Shown: piece by piece, positions 6,123 through 11,663 of the stretch
Numbering within the stretch: the stretch's first letter is position 1
Layout of the letters: every line of letters begins with the position of its first letter
Source: Gammaproteobacteria bacterium
GTDB taxonomy: Bacteria > Pseudomonadota > Gammaproteobacteria > Pseudomonadales > Halieaceae
DNA: 11,663 nucleotides
Assembly (NCBI GenBank): GCA_029859085.1
Contig: JAOUDU010000032.1
Coordinates: 1-11,663, forward strand
Direction of reading: 5' to 3'
Made by a program: the position numbers and the translations under genes
Notes under the pieces: generated by a model
Told to the model about the DNA's origin: nothing
Database searches by the model: none
Seen by the model: the letters and a program-made list of their open reading frames with translations, nothing else

Positions 6123-6959
6123 ATGCAGGCCCTCACCCATTTCAGTGAACACCTCGCCCGGCTGATCCCGGCGGTCGGCAGCGCCGACTTCCCCGGCCGG
6201 CTGGTCGGCATGCTCACGCAACTCGTGCCAAGCGATGACGCCACCATCATTCTCTATCCCGGCACGGACCTGCCGGTGATCGAGTATTTCGAGACACCAG
6301 AGGGCGAGGTCAGTGCCAACCTGGATATTTACGTGAAGGGCGCCTTCCTGCTCGACCCGTTCTACCTGGCCGCGAGCCGGGACCGGGCATTCGGGGTATT
6401 CCGCCTGCGCGACCTGGCACCCAGGGACTTCAAAAGCAGCGATTACTACCAGTCCTGGTACCTCAACTGCCCCTACCAGGACGAGTGCGGTTACCTGATC
6501 CCGATCGGGGCGGAGGGTTTCCTCAATATCGCACTGGGCAAGCACCAGCCCCGGGCCAGCTTTACCAGGGCGGATCTGGCAGTCCTGCAGGCCATACGAC
6601 CAACGGTCGATCTGCTATGCCAGCAACACTGGGTCGACGCCGGCACCCGGTCCCCCGGGGTAAACCTGCGGGGACAGCTGCACGCGGCGCTGAATTCCTT
6701 CGGCAGCAGCCTGCTGACGGAGCGGGAAGCACAGGTGATCAAGCTGGTGCTGCACGGGCACAGCACCAAAACCCTCGCCGAAAAACTGTCCATCTCCATG
6801 GAGACGGTCAAGCTGCACCGCAAGCACGCCTACTCCAAGCTGGAGGTGAGTTCCCAGGCCGAGCTGTTTTACCTGTTTCTCGATTCGGTGATGAGCGCCG
6901 GGGATTACGACGGAGGCGACCCCCTGCTGCCTTATTTAAAACCGGGATCCAGCGGCTAG
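6123..6959 (+). CDS. LuxR-family transcriptional regulator with a GAF-like sensor domain
   Basis: This 278-residue protein ends in a LuxR-type helix-turn-helix at about residues 198-253 (LTEREAQVIKLVLHGHS, then KLSISMETVKLHRKHAYSKL). The N-terminal half resembles uncharacterised GAF-like sensor domains of proteobacterial LuxR proteins, with LLDPFYLAA, RLRDLAPRDF, SSDYYQSWYL and DECGYLIPIG in the usual order. It is not a convincing acyl-homoserine-lactone binding domain: a DP pair (78-79) is present, but the tryptophan pattern is not clear. No luxI-like synthase is nearby. It is probably a cytosolic regulator of unknown signal. The ATG is the first in frame after a TGA at 6108-6110, and no good ribosome site precedes it. 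The 107 bases between the sulfatase terminator and this start contain a TATGAT -10-like element (6081-6086) but no fitting -35. The stop codon interlocks with that of the convergent agmatinase. Confidence 0.85.
   Translation: MQALTHFSEHLARLIPAVGSADFPGRLVGMLTQLVPSDDATIILYPGTDLPVIEYFETPEGEVSANLDIYVKGAFLLDPFYLAASRDRAFGVFRLRDLAPRDFKSSDYYQSWYLNCPYQDECGYLIPIGAEGFLNIALGKHQPRASFTRADLAVLQAIRPTVDLLCQQHWVDAGTRSPGVNLRGQLHAALNSFGSSLLTEREAQVIKLVLHGHSTKTLAEKLSISMETVKLHRKHAYSKLEVSSQAELFYLFLDSVMSAGDYDGGDPLLPYLKPGSSG
6956..6959. other. Shared CTAG at the convergent stop codons of luxR and speB
   Basis: The palindrome CTAG supplies TAG on both strands: 6957-6959 for luxR and 6958-6956 for speB. The two genes therefore overlap tail to tail by four bases, with no room for separate terminators. 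Transcripts from each side must run into the other gene or stop inside it. Confidence 0.95.
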
Positions 6960-7882
6960 CCGCCCCCCCGGCTGGCCCTCAGGTAGAGAAACTCCAGCAC
7001 CAGTGATGCCCCGGCCAGTGCCGTGATATCGGCGTGGTCGTAGGCCGGCGCGACCTCGACCACGTCAAAACCGACGATATTGAGGCCCGCCAGGCCCTGC
7101 AGGATGTGCATCGCCCGGGAACTGCTGAGCCCGCCCACCACCGGTGTGCCCGTGCCCGGGGCGCAGGCGGGGTCCAGGCAGTCGATGTCGAAGGTCAGGT
7201 AGGCCGGCATGGCGCCCACCCTGTCGCGGATGGCTTTGACAATATCGGCCACCGCCCACTCGTTGGCCTGCTGCGCGTCTATCACCTGGAACTCGTGCCC
7301 CGCGCGATCATAATCCGTGCGGATACCCACCTGGATGGAGTGTGCCGGATCGATCAGCCCCTCCCGGGGCGCCCGGTGGAACATACAGCCGTGGCTGTAC
7401 TTCTCCTCGTCCTCGTAGGTATCGGTATGGGCGTCAAAATGGATCAGCGCGAGCTTGCCGTGGGTCCTGGCGTGGCCGCGCAGCAGTGGCAGCGTGACGA
7501 AGTGGTCGCCGCCGATACTTATCAACGTCTTGCCGGCGCCGGTAATCTCCGCCGCCTTCTCCTCCACCCGCGCCAGCATGTCGTCGCTGTCACCGTAGCT
7601 GTAACGCAGGTCACCGTAGTCGATAGCGCCCAGCCGCTCGGCCAGGGGAAAGCTCCAGGGCCAGCGCTGCGCTTCCCAGCGCAGGTTGGCACTGGCCTGG
7701 CGCACGGCGTTGGGACCGCCGCGGGCCCCCGGCCGGCCCGTGGTACCCAGGTCATAGGGAATACCCATCACCACGGCGTCAACGGAATCGGGGGCGAAGT
7801 CCCGGCTCAGGGGCAGGCCGAGGTAGCTGAAAACGTCGATATAAATCGATGTCTCGGCAAACGGGAAGGTGCTGTCGCTCAT
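6956..7882 (-). CDS. speB: Agmatinase (agmatine ureohydrolase)
   Basis: This 308-residue cytosolic ureohydrolase converts agmatine to putrescine and urea with a two-manganese centre, the arginine-decarboxylase route to polyamines. All metal ligands of the family are visible: His127 in GGDHFVT, Asp150, His152 and Asp154 in FDAHTDTY, and Asp232 and Asp234 in FDIDCLDPA. Glu276 in VVEVAPAYD is the guanidine-contacting acid. The sequence follows E. coli SpeB (306 residues) through long stretches, including ITALA near the end, so agmatinase is far likelier than arginase or guanidinobutyrase. The start is supported by GGAGTG (7890-7895), seven bases from ATG. It follows the TPR-sulfotransferase gene after 42 bases on the same strand and is probably co-transcribed with it. 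No speA is in the window. The C terminus (RASRGGG) overlaps the luxR stop. Confidence 0.94.
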   Translation of the reverse strand: MSDSTFPFAETSIYIDVFSYLGLPLSRDFAPDSVDAVVMGIPYDLGTTGRPGARGGPNAVRQASANLRWEAQRWPWSFPLAERLGAIDYGDLRYSYGDSDDMLARVEEKAAEITGAGKTLISIGGDHFVTLPLLRGHARTHGKLALIHFDAHTDTYEDEEKYSHGCMFHRAPREGLIDPAHSIQVGIRTDYDRAGHEFQVIDAQQANEWAVADIVKAIRDRVGAMPAYLTFDIDCLDPACAPGTGTPVVGGLSSSRAMHILQGLAGLNIVGFDVVEVAPAYDHADITALAGASLVLEFLYLRASRGGG

Positions 7883-7924
7883 TGCTTTTCACTCCAGGGC
7901 AGGGTTTGCTATGCCGCCCTACGA

Positions 7925-9523
7925 CTAATTGGTAATCAGGCCGGCGCTGCGCAGTATGGCAAGCGCCGGCTCCAGTTGGTGCTCGTAGCGCTGCCAGCGC
8001 CCCACCGAGCGGTTGTGGGCCGGCTCCCGCACCTGCACGGCGCTGGCGGTGGTGACAGCGGAATCCTGGCGGTGGAATTCCACACACGCCTCCTCCCAGG
8101 GCAATTGCAGGTAATTGAGCATGCGCCGGGCATTGCCTTCCAGGTCCGCCACCACGTCCTCGTAGCACACGTCCAGGAAACGGCCTTCGAAGCGCTCCCG
8201 CCACAGCGCCATCAGGCGATGGTAGCGCACGAAATGCCGCGCCATCTCCTCCAGGGAATAGGAGTGCGCGTAGGCGTCCGCAAACAATTGCTTGAACACG
8301 GAAAAACACACATCACGCGGGTCGCGCACCAGGTGGATAAGCTTCGCGTTGGGCAGGGCCGCCAGGATGTGCGGCAGGAACAGGTAGTTGTAGGGCAGCT
8401 TGTCGACAAACCGCGGCAGGGTCCCGCGCAGCTTCGTGGTGCGCAGCAGGTACTGGTTGCCCAGGGCGGCCGGGTCGACCTGAAGTGCATTGCCGAACAG
8501 CTCGGGCGAGAATCGCTCCTGCTGGTCGTAGTCGGTCATGCGGCGGATGCAGTTGCCGAAGTGCTGCAATTCCCCCGCCGAATGCACCGCGGAGTGGGCC
8601 GTGATAATGCGCTCCACCAGGGTCGTCCCGGTGCGCGGCTGGCCGACGATAAAAATCGGGGAGCTGTCAGCGCAACCGGGCGGGCGCGAGTCCAGCCACT
8701 GCCGGGTATACAGTTCAGCAAGGGTGTCGAAGCTTGCAGCCTCCCGGGCCTCGTCAAACTGCACGGTACTGCGCCTGGCCCGGGCGCCGCTGGCAAATGC
8801 AGTGAACGCGCTGTCCCAGTCTCCCAGGTCCTCGAATTCCTTGCCCAGGGCGTAGTGCACGAAGGCCTGGGCCCGCGGCGGCAGCGCGCGGGTGGCAAGC
8901 AGTGCCTCCATCTCCTCGATGTGGTTGCGGTCGCGGGCCCTGCTGAGGCCGGAGAGCAACCAGTGGGCCTGGGCATTGCCGCGACCCAGGGCCAGCGCCG
9001 CGGACAGCTCATCGGCGGCCCGCGCGGTCTCGCCCAGGTAAATCAGGTTGTTGGCGTAGTTGATGCGAAAAGCCGCATTATCAGGTTCCGCCAGGGCCGC
9101 GCGCCGATACCACTCATCGGCATTGCGGTGCTCACCCAGCAGCGTGTAAGTGGTGCCGATCACATCGTGGATGGCGGGGATGTCTCCCGCCTCATTGCCG
9201 ACCGCGTTCTGCAATGCCACATCGGCGCGATTCACCTGCCCCCCCTCCGCCAGCAACTTGGCCAGGTGCGCCCATGCGGCGGCGTGGCCGGGCTCGATGC
9301 CGGTAACGGAGCCAAATGCCCGGATCGCGGTGCCGCGGTCGCCGCTGGCCAGGGCGATCAGCCCCACCAGGAAATGCGCCGGCGCCAGTTCCGGCTGGCG
9401 CGCCAGCACCAGCTTGCAACAGGTGGAGGCCTCCTCGATCCTGCCCAGGGAGAGGGCGCGAAAACCCCTGGCGATGAGCTCGCGGGCATTGATTGGCTGG
9501 CCTGTATTGCCCGTTTTTTTCAT
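7925..9523 (-). CDS. TPR-repeat sulfotransferase
   Basis: This 532-residue protein joins an N-terminal tetratricopeptide region (about residues 11-250) to a C-terminal PAPS-dependent sulfotransferase domain (about 288-530). The TPR part has repeated helix pairs such as ARELIARGFRALSLGRIEEA and AAWAHLAKLLAEGGQVNRAD. The sulfotransferase part has the 5'-phosphosulfate loop FIVGQPRTGTTLVERI (291-306) and the 3'-phosphate motif LVRDPRDVCFS (398-408). The tail QVREPAHNRSVGRWQRYE matches bacterial sulfotransferase_3-type enzymes. It should transfer sulfate from PAPS to an unknown acceptor, with the TPRs perhaps presenting a protein or large partner. There is no signal peptide, so it should be cytosolic. 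The ATG is preceded by a pyrimidine-rich stretch without a ribosome site, and no better start is obvious. It heads a likely two-gene operon with speB. A link in function to polyamines is not evident. Confidence 0.93.
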   Translation of the reverse strand: MKKTGNTGQPINARELIARGFRALSLGRIEEASTCCKLVLARQPELAPAHFLVGLIALASGDRGTAIRAFGSVTGIEPGHAAAWAHLAKLLAEGGQVNRADVALQNAVGNEAGDIPAIHDVIGTTYTLLGEHRNADEWYRRAALAEPDNAAFRINYANNLIYLGETARAADELSAALALGRGNAQAHWLLSGLSRARDRNHIEEMEALLATRALPPRAQAFVHYALGKEFEDLGDWDSAFTAFASGARARRSTVQFDEAREAASFDTLAELYTRQWLDSRPPGCADSSPIFIVGQPRTGTTLVERIITAHSAVHSAGELQHFGNCIRRMTDYDQQERFSPELFGNALQVDPAALGNQYLLRTTKLRGTLPRFVDKLPYNYLFLPHILAALPNAKLIHLVRDPRDVCFSVFKQLFADAYAHSYSLEEMARHFVRYHRLMALWRERFEGRFLDVCYEDVVADLEGNARRMLNYLQLPWEEACVEFHRQDSAVTTASAVQVREPAHNRSVGRWQRYEHQLEPALAILRSAGLITN

Positions 9524-9729
9524 GCGGGAGGGAGAACCCTGTTATTCGTGGCGGCGGCCGCGGGCCGGAAAAACAGCGCCCGGGGGTTTTCGTGGGACAC
9601 CCTATCACCACCGTGCGGCGGGCTCAATGCAACGACTGGTGCCCGCGCTATCCCCTTAGGGGTATACACACAGCAGTTCAGTAATGAAAGGATGTTCCAT
9701 TGCGCAGCAATATGAATGGAATCGCGCCC
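9524..9729. promoter_or_regulatory. Divergent intergenic region between the sulfotransferase and amidohydrolase genes
   Basis: This 206-base gap must hold promoters for both outward genes. The part near the sulfotransferase is very GC-rich (GCGGCGGCCGCGGGCC around 9550). The part near the amidohydrolase is more AT-rich. I see no -35/-10 pair of good quality on either strand. TATACA at 9663-9668 is the best -10-like string for the plus strand, but its -35 is poor. No RNA gene or small reading frame with a convincing start was found. Confidence 0.5.
9652..9662. promoter_or_regulatory. Short perfect palindrome CCCCTTAGGGG, possible operator
   Basis: CCCCT-T-AGGGG is a perfect 5-bp dyad around one central base and directly abuts the -10-like TATACA. 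With a one-base centre it cannot fold as an RNA hairpin, so if it matters it is a DNA-binding site. This rests on symmetry and place only. Confidence 0.25.
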
Positions 9730-11663
9730 ATGAACAAGCCGTTACCCAAACTGGCCCTCGCCGCCGCACTCACCACTGCATTAATCACTGCCTTATGGGG
9801 CTGCCAGGACAAGGCAAAACCCGCCGCGGGGCACCCCAGCGCGGAGCGGGTATTTCTCCACGGGGCGATATACACCGCGGACCCGCAGCAGCACACAGTG
9901 TCGGCAATCGCGGTCAACGGCGACCGTATCGTGTTCGTCGGCGACGATGAGGCCGCCGCCAGCTGGGTCGGGGCCGATACCGTCGTCACCGACCTGGAGG
10001 GCAAGCGCGTCCTGCCCGGCCTGCAGGATGCCCATGTGCATCCTGCAGGGGTAATCGAGGTGGAGGACTGCAACCTTGACAACCAACCGGTCAACCTGGC
10101 TGAACTGGCGGCGTTCGCCGCGGCATGCATAGAGCGGCTGCAGGTTCCCGATGGCGACTGGCTGCTGGTGAAGCAGTGGAATTTTGCGCAGGACAACAAA
10201 CCCGCGGAAGACCTGAAGACCCTGCGCCAGGCCCTCGACCGGGCCTCGACCACACACCCCATCCTGCTCGGCGGCAGTGACGGCCACCACAACGCCACCA
10301 ACAGTGCCGGCCTCGCCCGGGCCACGACGGCCGCGGGCGAGCAGCTGGGCCTGAGCGCCGCGACCCTCGCCGGGCCGTTCGCCGAGCTCGCACCCTACGT
10401 CGGGCTGGATGCCCAGGGCGAACCCAATGGCGAGGTGCACGAGGATGTGCCCAAGATGCTGGGGACCGACCGCGCCATCCTGGGCAACGTCAGCGCGCTG
10501 ATTCCGGAAGCAGGGCAGATACCCGCGCGCTTCAACAGCCTCGGCATCACGTCGATTTATGATGCGGCCTTCGATGCCACCTCCCCGTCCCTGTACGACG
10601 GCCTGGTGGAACAGGGCAAACTCTCGCTGCGGGTCACCCTCGCCCAGTACTACGACCCGAACGCCTACAAGAACGCCGATGGGAAGATTGATATCGAAGC
10701 CATCATGACCCAGGCCAGGGCGACGCGGGAGAAATACAGCCAGGTAGCGAACGTCAAGGCCGACCAGCTGAAATACTTTGTGGACGGCGTCATAGAGGGC
10801 AACCCCCTGTCGACCCCACCGACCCTGCCCAATGCCGCCCAGCTGCGGGACTACTACCAGCCGATCTTCGGCCAGGACGAGCGCAGCGGCGATGTGGTTC
10901 TCAGGGGCTACGTCGATCCGGATGGCGAGGCCTGCAAGCCGGTGGCCCAGGGCCTGGCCAGAATGTCCCGGGAGGCAATCACCGCGTTCATCGCGGCCAA
11001 CGGATTCCACCCGGCCCAGTGCCTGCGCTCCAACGGCGTGATGTTCCAGAGCGAGGCTACCACCGTGGGATTTATCAGGGCCGCGGTGGCCAACGACTTC
11101 AGCGTGCACTTCCACGCCATAGGTGACCGGGCGGTGCGCACCGCGGTGGATGCGATCGCCGCAGTGACCACGGGAACGCCCGCAACCAACCGACACAGCA
11201 TTGCCCACGCCCAGCTGGTGACCCCTGAGGATGTCGCGCGCATCGCCGCACTGAAAATCCCTGTGGCGTTCACCTACGCCTGGGCGGTGCGCGATTACGG
11301 CTATGACGTCACGGTGATTCCCTTTATCGACAAAATCAGCTCGCTGCAGGATATGTACAAGCCGGAAAACTACTACCTGCGGCAGGCCTATCCCGCCCAT
11401 TCGATACTGGCGGCGGGGGGCGTGCTGGCCGCAGGCTCCGACGCCCCGGTCGACACGGCCGATCCCCGTCCCTTCCACAACATCGAGAAGGCGGTTACCC
11501 GGGATGAGGGCGAGGGCCCCATGAACGCGGGGGAAGACATAGGCATCCTCGATGCGATCGACGCCTACACCATCAACGGTGCCCGCCTGATGCACCAGCA
11601 GGACATCACCGGCTCGCTGGAAGCAGGGAAAAAAGCCGACTTCATTATCCTCGACCGGGATAT
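9730..11663 (+). CDS. Amidohydrolase_3 (YtcJ-like) family lipoprotein (3' end outside the window)
   Basis: The 644 visible residues form a metal-dependent amidohydrolase of the YtcJ-like group, which cleaves amide or related bonds in small molecules; the substrate is unknown. The N terminus (MNKPLPKLALAAALTTALIT, then ALWGCQDK) is a lipoprotein signal with Cys25 as the lipidated residue. Trp at -2 is unusual. Gln at +2 would favour sorting to the outer membrane. Metal-site residues of the TIM barrel appear in order: His102 and His104 (DAHVHP), Lys348 (LKYFVDGV), His460 and His462 (VHFHAIGD), His489 and His493 (HSIAHAQL) and Asp571 (AAGSDAPVD). The frame stays open to the window end at ADFIILDRD, the usual closing strand, so probably only some tens of residues are missing. 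An in-frame ATG at 9712 would add six residues (MNGIAP) and weaken the signal peptide, so 9730 is preferred, although its ribosome site (TGGAA) is weak. It diverges from the sulfotransferase gene. Confidence 0.9.
   Translation, partial: MNKPLPKLALAAALTTALITALWGCQDKAKPAAGHPSAERVFLHGAIYTADPQQHTVSAIAVNGDRIVFVGDDEAAASWVGADTVVTDLEGKRVLPGLQDAHVHPAGVIEVEDCNLDNQPVNLAELAAFAAACIERLQVPDGDWLLVKQWNFAQDNKPAEDLKTLRQALDRASTTHPILLGGSDGHHNATNSAGLARATTAAGEQLGLSAATLAGPFAELAPYVGLDAQGEPNGEVHEDVPKMLGTDRAILGNVSALIPEAGQIPARFNSLGITSIYDAAFDATSPSLYDGLVEQGKLSLRVTLAQYYDPNAYKNADGKIDIEAIMTQARATREKYSQVANVKADQLKYFVDGVIEGNPLSTPPTLPNAAQLRDYYQPIFGQDERSGDVVLRGYVDPDGEACKPVAQGLARMSREAITAFIAANGFHPAQCLRSNGVMFQSEATTVGFIRAAVANDFSVHFHAIGDRAVRTAVDAIAAVTTGTPATNRHSIAHAQLVTPEDVARIAALKIPVAFTYAWAVRDYGYDVTVIPFIDKISSLQDMYKPENYYLRQAYPAHSILAAGGVLAAGSDAPVDTADPRPFHNIEKAVTRDEGEGPMNAGEDIGILDAIDAYTINGARLMHQQDITGSLEAGKKADFIILDRD

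Noticed and set aside
6123..6959. Quorum-sensing system around the LuxR-type protein
   Set aside because: There is no luxI-like gene in the window, and the N-terminal domain lacks a convincing lactone-binding residue pattern.
9540..9570. GC-rich palindromic stretch as a terminator or origin element
   Set aside because: The symmetry is short (GCGGCCGC), no T-run follows, and such strings are common in GC-rich DNA.
7034..9715. Open frame of 893 codons on the plus strand
   Set aside because: It lies exactly opposite speB and the TPR-sulfotransferase gene, both with complete family motifs. Its product is rich in His, Gln, Arg and Gly with no recognisable domain, as expected when GC-rich codons are read in antisense.
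9793..11595. Open frame of 600 codons on the minus strand
   Set aside because: It is antisense to the amidohydrolase gene, whose metal-binding motifs are intact. The antisense product shows no domain and has low-complexity composition.

Overview
This is a GC-rich chromosomal segment of ordinary bacterial gene density. It holds seven protein-coding genes, two of them cut by the window edges. I see no rRNA, tRNA, CRISPR array, insertion sequence or phage gene. The closest kinship I can judge by eye is an agmatinase that follows the gammaproteobacterial SpeB pattern almost throughout. With a PaaN-type aldehyde dehydrogenase, a TPR-sulfotransferase, a carotenoid-oxygenase-family enzyme and a secreted sulfatase, this suggests a free-living, probably marine, gammaproteobacterium (Halieaceae/Cellvibrionales-like). 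That placement is inference.

Left part (1-4268, all on the minus strand). Read in the direction of transcription, a LysR-type regulator (4268-3309) is followed by a 163-base gap. The gap holds a clear sigma70 promoter, TTGCAT-16-TATAAT, overlapped by a LysR-box-like dyad. Next come a carotenoid cleavage oxygenase family gene (3145-1622) and, one base later, a PaaN-like aldehyde dehydrogenase (1620 to beyond position 1). The oxygenase-dehydrogenase pair looks translationally coupled. It could be a two-step route: cleave a C=C bond to aldehydes, then oxidise an aldehyde.

Middle (4269-6959, plus strand). A secreted formylglycine-type sulfatase (4404-5969) diverges from the lysR gene across an AT-rich 135-base intergenic region containing a perfect dyad. 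It ends in a strong intrinsic terminator. A LuxR-family regulator (6123-6959) follows, and its stop codon interlocks with that of the convergent agmatinase.

Right part (6956-11663). On the minus strand, a TPR-sulfotransferase (9523-7925) and the agmatinase speB (7882-6956) form a likely two-gene operon with a 42-base gap. Diverging from them on the plus strand is a predicted lipoprotein amidohydrolase of the YtcJ-like amidohydrolase_3 family (9730 to beyond the window end).

The most interesting idea is that lysR, the divergent sulfatase, the oxygenase and the aldehyde dehydrogenase form one catabolic locus, for example for a sulfated aromatic or alkene compound. No gene in the window proves the substrate. 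The very long open frames opposite the real genes are GC-driven shadows. No stretch longer than 206 bases lacks a gene.
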